This document shows positions 54,559 to 64,000 of a DNA stretch of 64,000 nucleotides, piece by piece. The notes below the pieces were generated by a model, which was not told the DNA's origin, ran no database searches, and worked only from the letters and a program-made list of their open reading frames with translations. The stretch is from Saturnia japonica (taxonomy: Eukaryota > Arthropoda > Insecta > Lepidoptera > Saturniidae), in assembly GCA_033032175.1 (NCBI GenBank), contig CM065307.1, positions 4,216,001-4,280,000 on the forward strand. The letters are read 5' to 3'. Positions within the stretch are counted from its first letter, which is position 1. Every line of letters starts with the position of its first letter. Made by a program: the position numbers and the translations under genes.

Positions 54559-57060
54559 AATTTAAAAATGAATTAAGAACCATAATCTACACTATAGACG
54601 TGATAATTATCAACTATGTATTCGCAGCTCTAGGACCGCTCTTATGAGGAAAATAATTTTTTTGTATAGCATCTAAAATCTATAATAAAATACCGAACGC
54701 TTATATAAAATGGAATTTAAACGTATTCAGAAATAATTTAAAATATTTATTGAATTATAAATGTTATTATAGAATTTATGACTTATTAAACGACATTTTT
54801 AAATTATAACTTTCATAAATATAAAATTTACTTCATTTAGTAATTATGTTATATTGTGTTATTAGTCAAGTTATAGTAATCGCACGAGTTGAATTCAGAG
54901 TTAAGGAATTCGATAGTGCTATGATTTAATTAGAATTATTGCAGGACGTAGATAAATTTCAACGTTGTTATAAATTTAACATTCACATATTTGTTAACAT
55001 AATAAAAAACCAGGTAATAAATATTTAATCTTTTTTAAAATTTATTATTTCACAGAGAGAAATCAAACTGAAAAGAAATAATATCTGAAATTGAATCATC
55101 ATCACATACATTTTTCGCCATTTCTCTTGCTTAGCGATGGATAAAATATGTTTGTTTTTGTAGCAGAAGTTGATAGACTCGGTACAGCCATTATTAAAAA
55201 CAAAAAAATAACACGGGGCCGCAACTTGAGCATTAAAGCGATCAATAAGCGTAAGATAGTTTGTCAAAGAGAGCACTCACATCACTACAGTAACGGATTA
55301 TGAGCCGAGGGGTGCGGACGGCGGGGGTAGATGCTCCCGCTCTTCACCTCAGACCCGACTGCATTCAACTCGCACGCATACTATACTTATTCCTTTACGT
55401 TAAAATCTTCAAAATATTTAAACGAAACTTGGACCATCATACTTAGATTATACTCAAATATTATTAGACAGGAAATTAAAACAAAAATATTGTCCATTTA
55501 ATATGATTCTTGTTGTCATACAAAACGATTACTCTGTCGGAAATTTTATAGGTACCGTGTTATTTTGTAAGAAAATATCGGCGCTATAAAAGTGTTCAAG
55601 AACTAACACAGAAAAAACACCTTATAAAATTAAGAAGTGGCGTAGTTTACCTTGATACAACAAGACGAAGTCAGACACGTCGATCCTAAATAAACGTTGA
55701 AAGAGCTCTTTGTCTAAACTCAAGTATCGCAATCAACGTTCTTTGAAATACTTACAATACGTGTTGACCAGCTATAAATACAATAAACTTTTCTAACTTT
55801 CACATTTTTAAGTGCGTACAATATGAATTAAAAAAAGATTAGAGTAGTTTCCACTGGGTAGAAGTGAACCCATCAGAAAATATAAAAATATTTTCTGTAA
55901 AATTTCTTCTAAAATCGTAAATCAGCGGGACCACTCGTACTGTATTGTCCTGTACATACAACAATACGTAAAAGTCTGCTTGTCTCACCGCTAAGCCAAT
56001 TCGACGACGCGACGATCAAAGCCATGAATATCAGGACTTGCATTAACCGAATATAATGTAATCTATCCCAATCTCTCTTAAGCTAAATCCTATAGATATA
56101 GTTATGTTTTTCTCTCTTTCGTTTCATCGAGTTTCGAATCACAATGCGGACGGTACTAAAGAAGTTTTTACTTCAATAAATATGTACAATAAATTAGTGG
56201 TGTACCCAATGAAAGTTAGTTATTAAAAGTAAATTTGAAATACATTTCTAAACGCATTACCGAAATCAAAGTGCAGACACTAAAACAAGCATTCTAGTCT
56301 CTCGTATTTTGTATATCTACTTTAATGTGTTTGTGACGTATTAACTTCATAATTATTTTACATACAATTATATTTAAACTGTATCAAGACGTTTAGATCA
56401 GAGATTTTATACAATTATTCTGAAATTGTACTTATTATTTTGAATACATATTTTATTTTATATAGAAAAACTTATTTCTTGTAAACATGAAATAAAATCC
56501 TATTTATGTAGCAACATACAAACAGAAACAAAGCTGTAACACTACAAAAAAATATTATTCAAGTAAGAAGCTCTGTGTTCAGAAAAAGAAATCGACAAAA
56601 AATGTTCAGCATTTCAGATCGCTTTGTTTCTGTTTATTCACGCGATGTAAGCATTTACGATATCGGTTTTTTTCGGTCCACTCTTAGCGCAAGCCGTACG
56701 AATTTTTAAGCTTGTTTTTAGTGTAATATAATAAAATTTATAGTATTGATAGCCAAGTGAAATGAACATAAAACAATGTTTTAATTTATGGGCATTATCT
56801 TTTGTGCTTTAGAGTCAAATAAATATTTTTTGTATAATTGACTAGACCCAACTAAAAGTTATTATTTACCAACAAATTCATGACGCTGTATAAAAGAAGA
56901 AAAATACTATAATAATACAGGCCTATAATACCTCCGTACTACTAGTAATTTAACTAACTGCTTTTTAAATCTTAAAGTATGATAGGCAAATCAGAATTCA
57001 ATAGTTATAATGCATAAACAAACTACTAATTAAATCTTAAGTGCTAATTGAAACGTGCAA
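54559..57060. other. no recognisable gene
   Basis: 2.5 kb of AT-rich DNA with one GC-rich patch (about 55290-55375, gagccgaggggtgcggac...). The 83-codon minus-strand ORF at 55025 shows no domain. Confidence 0.4.
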
Positions 57061-57230
57061 TTTTAAGGTAGGACCGCACTGAGCTGAACTGCTCTGCAGA
57101 GGAGCGGCGCGGCGGGCCAATATTCAACCGCACTGGAACTGCAGCGACGCGACAGGTTCTAGCTTTGTTATGTAAATTTGGCAGCATTCGAATAAATGGA
57201 CGAATGTGACTTATTTTAATAATACATGTA

Positions 57231-57680
57231 ACTAGCGACCCTTCCCAGCTTCGCACGGGTGCAATTTACAATTTGGTGTATTATATGTTTTAAGAAGTAT
57301 TATTTAGCGCGACTTCACTAATTTCGCTGCGCGTAGATTTCTCTGGTTGCAGGTACTTTTGAATCCGTAATATCTTCTATGGTATTCATTTAAATGATAT
57401 AACGTAAGGGATAATTTTAATCTACATTAAATTTCCAAGTTAACTAACATATTTATCTGGAAAAAAAATGTGAGCGCCCGAAAATCGATTTCTTGACGGC
57501 TTGATTACAAAGCATTGGATTTTATCTACGATATAAAAACTTAATTAGAATGCATTGTACATACAAACCTTCCGTAAAAAAATTGTAAACGTTATTGAAA
57601 ACTGTATAAATATTCGTTGTGTTGTTTAGAAGAACTAAGCGGATAAACAGATAGACGCAGATAGCGACTTTATTTTATAC
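57231..57680 (-). mobile_element. Helitron-like copy, family C, inside the TIR element
   Basis: Starts actagcgacccttcccag-cttcgcacgggt, inverted CTAGT plus hairpin; the body matches 61965-62530 inverted (gagcgcccgaaaa, ttgattacaaa, taactaacatatttatctgg); ends near gacgcagatagcgac. Confidence 0.65.
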
Positions 57681-57710
57681 TTTGAGTATGTATTGATGAT
57701 GATGATGACA

Positions 57711-57862
57711 ACATTATAAAGGTGAATGTTTCTGTTTGGATATTTGTTAACTAGTTACGTAACATACATATATAACATGGATGACATAATATGATACTAT
57801 TTATTTCGGTATATATTTAATTCTAAAGTTCACGCAGACGAAGTCGCAGACAGAAGCTTATG
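57711..57862 (+). mobile_element. very short Helitron-like copy
   Basis: attataaaggtgaatgtttctgtttgg (5'-type start) through gttcacgcagacgaagtcgc-agacagaagct (3'-type hairpin end, terminal CTAGT eroded). About 150 bp. Confidence 0.45.
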
Positions 57863-58146
57863 CAATATCAAATAGACGCTAATTTCTTTGTTAGTTTCTT
57901 TCCAAGTATTTTTTTTACTAGTAATATTCATATAATATCCATTTGTAGGTCATATAACTTCGTTATAAAAGTTATGACTTCAGTGTCGCGCAGTGTTGCA
58001 CCGTTTGCTATACCGCACTAGCGCCAACTACACTATGCAACGCGGTTAGTTGATCAACTTTGCCACGCAGTGCAGCGCCACTTAGTGTGTTCTATTTCAT
58101 AAGCAGCGTGCAATGCGGTTCAACTCAGTGTGATCTTACCTTTAGA

Positions 58147-59749
58147 ATAAATTTAGTCACAAACATACAACATTCCATAAATTCACCCTCCCGTCGCAGA
58201 GTTGGCAACAACAACCGACGTTAACGGTTGGACAGTATATTCACCACAATTTGTACGTATACATTTACCTACTATTACTCGTATGTGTCCCACAAGGCAC
58301 AGCTATAATTTACAAGGCTATAATTCCATATTGAAAATTTTCAGAACCACGGTCAAGCAACTCAAGTTGTCTTTAGTTTTCTCTATCTAGGCAACTTCAC
58401 GCTTATCACGCGGTCAACTGTTAGCTGTCACCTTTCAATTCTTGCTTGACGCACGCGCGTGCCACCATGTATTGTTTTGGGAAGTTATGTTTTTTGATAG
58501 GTATATTTTGTACATTCCCTTGTAAGTTATTGTCAGTTAATTGAATATGCGTTTGTTGGGTTATAGGACGAGATATATTCTCCCTATATTACAGCCAATC
58601 GTGAGAGTCTGGAAGGTCAATGTGCCGGTTTAAGTTACGCGTACCACCGTTTGATAATTTGAAGAAAACCTCCTGTGAAAATATCGTGTAAAGGCGACAT
58701 TACATGGTTCAATTTCAGTTCAATATGGCTTTCAATTTGATTGCTTCAATAGCACTAACACATCTAAATACATTACAATGCGATTGTGCAATCTCATTGA
58801 AAGCTTAAATTCACCGAACGCTTTCAATGAAATGGTAACAATATTTATTATCGCTCAATGCGGTTGAAGCGTGTAAATTTGAAAATTGAACGATGCTCAT
58901 TCCGCGCACGGCAGCGAAGCGTACGCAACGCCTACCCAAGACAGTAGAACGCTAAGCCTAGTGAAATACTAGCTCTCAAGTGCAGTTGCCAGAACACACC
59001 TAAAGATGTTTGGCAACAGATTTTTAACTTGAGGGTGGTAGCTAGCCTGGCGGGCATTAGAAAAGCCTTACCACCAAGGTATTCTGTATAAACATTATTC
59101 TAACCATCATGTCAGCAGTTTGCAAATAGCGCAGAAGTTTCTTTAGCTATAAACGACGACGACGTATTGTTATGATTACTGTTGCTGAAGTTTTAAATCT
59201 GTTTTAAACTCGTTAAAGCGATTATATTGGTACTTTAGCATTTTATGTTTCGCTGTAAAATTTGTACATAGCGCAAGTTTTGCGCCGGCCTTAGCCCTTC
59301 ACGAAGATAGTTTTTTTCGGTGCCCTTTGTTTGAAATTTTTTTTAGAACATGAAATTGTTTTCTGCATTTGACATTTTGGCGCCCCTTGCTACCTACAAC
59401 CTAGAGCGAACTAACCTATCACTCTACCCTAGGACTGGCGCTGCGCAAGTTTTTCTTCTTGCACTTAACCCATCTAAGTAGTGTCGGTACAAAATGTTTT
59501 CTTCTTCCACTCTCCTCTGTCAACTTTCATCTCTGTATTCACACGTCACACAAACCATTTCATCACACTAATACCACAGCCTATAAATCCATACAGTCGT
59601 CCAACGAATATGTCTAGGAAGAACAATCGGTGGGCTGTGAGAGGCGTAACGCGGGTAAAGCGATTCTGAGCTGCCCACGCCAACCTTTTAGTAACTCGGG
59701 ACACGACTTCTAGGGTTAATGCGTGTTTGTTTTAATTATTTTGTTTTAA
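58147..59749. other. no recognisable gene
   Basis: ORFs of 62 codons at 58202 and 59481 lack domains. 58700-58900 contains scattered 'ttcaatttc/gaaattgaa'-like words suggestive of an eroded inverted-repeat element. Confidence 0.35.
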
Positions 59750-60063
59750 GTTTATTGCGTGCACAGAAGTCTGTGAGATTTGGCATGGTTAAAGTTTATA
59801 AGGAGAAGGAGCGCAGAAAGCGAAACTTTATCTATAATATCTGTTACTAATATATTAAATAAAATAAATTAACACTGCGAATCATAAGTCAACCAGTTCC
59901 ATTGAATTTAGACCTCCCAAAATATTGACATTGTCACTCAATGAAAAGTGACAGCAAGTGATATAATTTTCATTGTTTAGGTTCATACTGTAAATGTCAA
60001 ACAGAAAATAGTCTATGATTACAGAGTCGCTGGTCGAATTTCAAACATTGGGCGACCGCTAGT
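59750..60063 (+). mobile_element. Helitron-like copy, family D, 3' end CTAGT
   Basis: Best-preserved member of the 17527 family: starts attgcgtgcacagaag and ends gtcgctggtcgaat...gggcgaccgCTAGT at 60063. Confidence 0.65.
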
Positions 60064-61129
60064 AGAATTAAACATGAGACCAGATTTTGTATCCAACAGA
60101 TGTTTTAATTAAAATTACTTATTAAAATGAGGATATTTTATAACTTCAACGATAGAAATTGCAAATCTGGTAAATATAGAAATCAAAAATATTTCTCTGT
60201 TGCCCATAGCTGATTTGGAAATTCAATTCAGTTGTATCCCTTAAATATATTGTAAGTAAATAATACAATTTAATTTTACTAAATTTTAAAACTGTGACTA
60301 GTATAGGTGCTACGGTGTCGACTTTTATGCAAACATCAACACTATTTGTTTTTTTACGCTGTGCTGATACAGTGAGGTTGCAGTCTCCATACCGATCACC
60401 CTGCCGACGATCGCCTGTACGGGTGTAATAAACGAGATCACCATATTATGTAGAAGCTCGACTTACTGGCCCACGATCCAACCTTACCCGAAAACATGGA
60501 TTTATCCAACCATCATTTTGTGTGGCTATTCCTCGTTTTGTTGCACCAGATTTTGTGACCTAGACCTCGAACTACGCATTTTAAACAGTCACGATTAATA
60601 TAAAACTTTACGATAAGCATTACTATAATAGTGACGTCATAAACATAATATTATTTTATCGACCAACAAATAGTTGCTAGGTGACATCAAAGGACGACTC
60701 GTAAAGTATAATGTCTGCTCCCTTTATAGACCCTACAGTGTTGGTTCACGGCGGTGTTATTCTGGATTCTTATTATAAGTTATTTATGCACTGGTATTCA
60801 ATATCAGTTTTGCTCATGTTATATTTATACTCTCAAATAACAAAATGTATTTGTCATCAGTAAAGTTATATATTCTTATTCCTAGAAGTAAACTGTATCC
60901 ATTTATACAAATTTTCCATTTATCTGTTCTTTGAAAAAGAAGTAGAGCGTCAATGCTCACTTGGCTGGGCTTGCATGGCTTCTACCCTGAATTTGAAAAT
61001 CTGTCATCAAGTACCTATAGGAGTAATTTGGCAACTGCATTGAGAGCCGGTTTCCCTACTAAATTTAGCGTGTCATCATCTTGGGCCAAATAGGTCACTG
61101 AATCTATAAACGATAAAAAAGTGTCTAAA
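60064..61129. other. no recognisable gene
   Basis: A GC-richer block at 60370-60598 is open for about 75 codons on the plus strand without a Met and for 40 codons from a Met on the minus strand; neither is recognisable. Probably a repeat. Confidence 0.35.
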
Positions 61130-61490
61130 GACCAAAGTCTTTGACCAGGGTGTGTTAGCAGTCATGATATAATATGGTATTGAGATAAGGTTGTTAACGC
61201 TTGGCCTAATATCAAACCTCAAAGAACAATGGAAAGGACTATACTCCGAGCTGACAACTTAATTGAATCATTAATAGAGAGAACCAAAATCACAGATATA
61301 TCCATGAAAATTGCTAGAATTAAATCACAGTAGGTGCCCTTACATTTGCTAATAGAAGAAATGGCAGCAAGGACCGAAACGTTCTTGAATGGTGACCAAA
61401 TACGTAATGCTTAAGACGCAGTCAACCTGCATTAACATTGGGTATTCGAAGCTTTGGGGTGGGCCTATGTCCAATAGTGGATGTATCCAT
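61130..61490 (+). pseudogene. RTE-clade LINE, old 3' relic
   Basis: Parallels 31150-31641: 'ctaaagaccaaagtctttgaccagggtgtgtt' (LKTKVFDQGVL), 'accaaaatcacagatatatcc' (TKITDIS), 'gcctatgtccaatagtggat' (AYVQ-W). Many stops and indels. Confidence 0.65.
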
Positions 61491-61494
61491 TATA

Positions 61495-61964
61495 TATTAT
61501 GCTAAGTATGTAGGTATGAACAATCTATAAAATTATCTTCAAATTGATAGAAGCTATACTGAGGAAGGTAGTACTTTATTATTATTATTATTGTTTGGCC
61601 TTTTAACTTGTGTTTAAACAAAATATTAAGGGAGAGAGGCGGTCGCGATTTGATACGATCCACCTCTCTTCCCGTTAATGCGTCGCATGCTAGAGTAATA
61701 ATATCACACAAAAGTGAGTGATATGATGATTATAATTATGAGTCTATATAGTCACAGTAATTAAAATCTATTGAACGACTTAAGATTGGCCACAATATGC
61801 TTTGCAAAGTAGGAAGGTAGTACTTGCGCCCCTATATACCTCTATATTTGTTGTTGTCACTTTTTGTACTTGCCTATAGATTGCCAGATTGCTTGATCAT
61901 ATTAGTTAATGCTCTGCTCCCCTAGAGTTACAGCGCGAACCTTTCTGAATAAATCAATACATAT
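61495..61964. other. repeat remnants
   Basis: 61870-61925 (gtacttgcctatagattgccagattgct) is similar to 2073-2125 in the takeout-like gene's intron. Otherwise AT-rich with a short (TTA)n run near 61580. Confidence 0.4.
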
Positions 61965-62530
61965 TATAAAAGAAGGTCGCTTTCCGCGTCTGTCTTTATT
62001 CCCGCTAATTCCTTCTAAACCACGCAAGAGGTTTTTATACGGTTTTCACTAACATTTAAAGGTTTTTTTAAGGAAGGTTTGCATTTTAATTAAGTTTTTG
62101 TATAGTAGAGAAAATTCAATGTTTTGTAATCAAGTCGTCAAAAAATGTTTTTCGGGCGCTAACATGACTTACGCTGGCTAAACGCTATAACATCCTGTTC
62201 CAGATAAATATGTTAGTTAATTTAACCATTTACTGTAGATTAAACTCTTCCCTGACTTATGTATGTAAATATATAATTATCATTTAAATGAATATTTTGA
62301 AGATATCACGGATTCAAAGTTACGCGCAATCAAAGAAATCGGTTGCAGCGAAACGGATGTCCGGCACGTGTGCCGCGGTCTATCTATGAACTATGAATTG
62401 CGCAACACAAGCTAAGCCTAGTTTTCGTAACTATAAGTGATGAGTTCTAAATCAATCTAATATACATTTTTAACATAAATGAAACCACTTTATAAATTGC
62501 AACCTTGCGAAGCCGGAGTGGGTCGGTAGT
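61965..62530 (+). mobile_element. Helitron-like copy, family C, near full length
   Basis: Starts tattataaaagaaggtcgc-tttccgcgtctgtc, ends ccttgcgaagccggagtg-ggtcggTAGT. About 565 bp, no ORF; the longest member of the family in the window. Confidence 0.62.
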
Positions 62531-63018
62531 AGGCTATATAAAGTACAAAAAAAAAACTGACTAGTAGCTCCAAATATAAGCGTGCTCAAACAAACAAAAA
62601 AATAAAACAATATTTTTAGCTTTAAAATATTAGTGTACATTTTTCCAGTCGTATCAGAATCAAGCTTTCATGTATTCAACAATGAAAGTCTTATGAAAGA
62701 ATAATATGTCTTAAAGACACAAAAGCGCTCGCCCATTCTACGGAACCGTTACAAAAGTGGCTCCTTGCAGTAGCTACGGAGAAACTTTTAAGTTTTATAT
62801 TAAATTTTCTTTGAAACACTTTTTTTCTTTTATTTGATTTAAAGAAAATAAAATGTAATATCTGAACTTTTTATTCCGTATCTCAAAAACGCTATCATGC
62901 AGTAAATCATGATTATTAATTATATTGTCTAGACTCTAGATAGTAATAAAAAATATCGTGATACATGAATTTTAAGGGAATATTGATGATTAATATAATA
63001 TTAAAAAACAAGTATTGT
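62531..63018. other. no recognisable feature
   Basis: AT-rich; nothing identified. Confidence 0.4.
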
Positions 63019-63347
63019 TATGATTGTCGATCTAAGCAATCATTTTTAGTATATAATACTTTATATATCTTTAATTATTATATTATTTATTAAATATATA
63101 TTTAAATTAATAATTTTCGAAATTTAATATAAGATTACATTCTAGATTTTTGTAATTTTAACAGAAAACGAAATATAGGTTGTTTAAGGGGTATACAACC
63201 TATTTCATTAAAATTAAAAACATACTACTTTAAAAATACATGAATCTAACTAATGTTTTGGAATACATATATTTTAATAAATAAAAGAATAATATAAAAA
63301 AAAAAAAATTATATACTAAAAAATGATTGCTTAGATCGACAATCATA
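63019..63347. mobile_element. foldback MITE with ~38-bp TIRs
   Basis: Arms 63019-63056 and 63309-63347 are complementary over about 38 bases with a single one-base length difference (start TATGATTGTCGATCTAAG). The interior is very AT-rich and contains a second stem, ATAGGTTGT...ACAACCTAT (about 63174-63203). No ORF. Confidence 0.8.
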
Positions 63348-64000
63348 TCAGTATCTATCTATCTATATTTACTGATTTTGCTCGAAAACGGCTTAACCAA
63401 CAGTTATCAAATTTTGCACACGGGAACTATATTTTATTCCACAATTGTAATAAGCAAGATATTTAGAAATTGTAAAAAAATATGTATTTAAAAAGTTTTT
63501 TTACGCCTTTGTCATTGGATGATAGGTTATAGCACAGATTTAAGAAAAAGGTTGTAAGAATTGTCAGCAATACTTTTAGAAATAGTAAAAAATATATACT
63601 AACTCTCAACCCATATTTGTACATCATAAGAAACGGCCAAGCCATTTTTGAGTTAAATCCAGACATGCAGAAAAAGACGTCACATTTATGATCAGCGTCT
63701 ATGGGCTGTCTAACAGGAAATTTGGAAAACAATTCTATGCACAGACATAACTACATATTTATTAATATTCATAATATCTGAGAGAACTGGTCAAGTTAAT
63801 TGTCTGAAGAAAAAAAACGGTCTATATAAGCTTGCAAAGTTAAATTTTGTATAATCTAAATACAATTGAAAAGCCAAATAGATACTACAATGCAATAAAA
63901 TAATATCGAAAATATCAAAAGCAAAAATTTTCGTTCATTAAAATTTTCACTAGAAACCATTTTCATTTGAAGTCAATTCTCAAAGAGCACTAATTATTCT
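63348..64000. other. no recognisable gene
   Basis: AT-rich, with Helitron-like inner words (ttactgattttgctcgaaaacggcttaacc, 63367 onward). The 89-codon minus-strand ORF has no domain. Confidence 0.35.

Larger units (their letters stand above)
57061..58146. mobile_element. TIR element/MITE split by Helitron-like insertions
   Basis: Ends 57061-57098 and about 58108-58146 are inverted repeats: AAGGTAGGACCGCACTGAG against AAGGTAAGATCACACTGAG, continuing TGAACYGC. The GC-rich inner parts (gcggcgcggcg; gcagtgcagcgcc) are unlike the flank. Superfamily not determined because the target duplication is unclear. Confidence 0.6.

Noticed and set aside
60370..60598. Open 75-codon stretch as a coding exon
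   Set aside because: No Met, no matching splice sites on either side, and the opposite strand is equally open; more likely a repeat.

Overview
The window looks like nuclear DNA of a moth or butterfly (Lepidoptera). The single-copy sequence is strongly AT-rich. It is crowded with repeats of types I recognise from lepidopteran genomes: Helitron-like ends with the hairpin-plus-CTAGT terminus, tRNA-derived SINEs, mariners, and R1-, RTE- and Jockey-type non-LTR retrotransposons. I see no bacterial-type operons, rRNA, CRISPR or complete viral genome.

The one host gene I can support lies at the left edge (395-5322, + strand). It is split into four short exons with canonical splice sites and mutually consistent phases. 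Together they encode the C-terminal half of a takeout / juvenile-hormone-binding-like (JHBP superfamily) protein, followed by an AATAAA signal. Its introns hold a decayed reverse transcriptase, Helitron-like copies, a SINE head and a large inverted repeat.

From about 5.9 to 24.4 kb the DNA is a patchwork. It holds a mariner N-terminal relic (5.9 kb), a 5'-truncated R1-clade element with an open frame and 14-bp target-site duplication (7.06-8.63 kb), a run of Helitron-like fragments, a 1,287-bp Tc1/mariner element with 32-bp perfect terminal inverted repeats (13.3-14.6 kb), a ~90-nt retroposon (15.2 kb), an unclassified degenerate ORF (18.8-19.3 kb), a SINE and a ~122-bp minisatellite (23.0-23.8 kb).

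At 24.43-29.73 kb sits a near-complete Jockey-clade retrotransposon. It has ORF1 with three zinc knuckles, and ORF2 with endonuclease and reverse transcriptase broken by one frameshift in a C-run. It has a long poly-A and a 12-bp target-site duplication. The 3' part of this element plus about 4.7 kb of flanking DNA is tandemly duplicated (28,636-34,438 and 34,489-40,307, about 1% diverged in the part compared). A 50-bp low-complexity filler lies at the junction. Each unit carries a BEL/Pao peptidase fragment, an RTE 3' fragment, Helitron ends and other relics.

From 41 to 64 kb there is a fragment of a restriction-like-endonuclease LINE on the minus strand, more Helitron-like copies, and a mariner (50.28-52.96 kb) split by a second R1-clade copy in the opposite orientation. 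There is also a TIR element split by a Helitron (57.06-58.15 kb), SINEs, an RTE relic and a foldback MITE (63.0-63.35 kb). The genes do not form a pathway: apart from the takeout-like gene, all recognisable coding sequence belongs to mobile elements, most of it broken.
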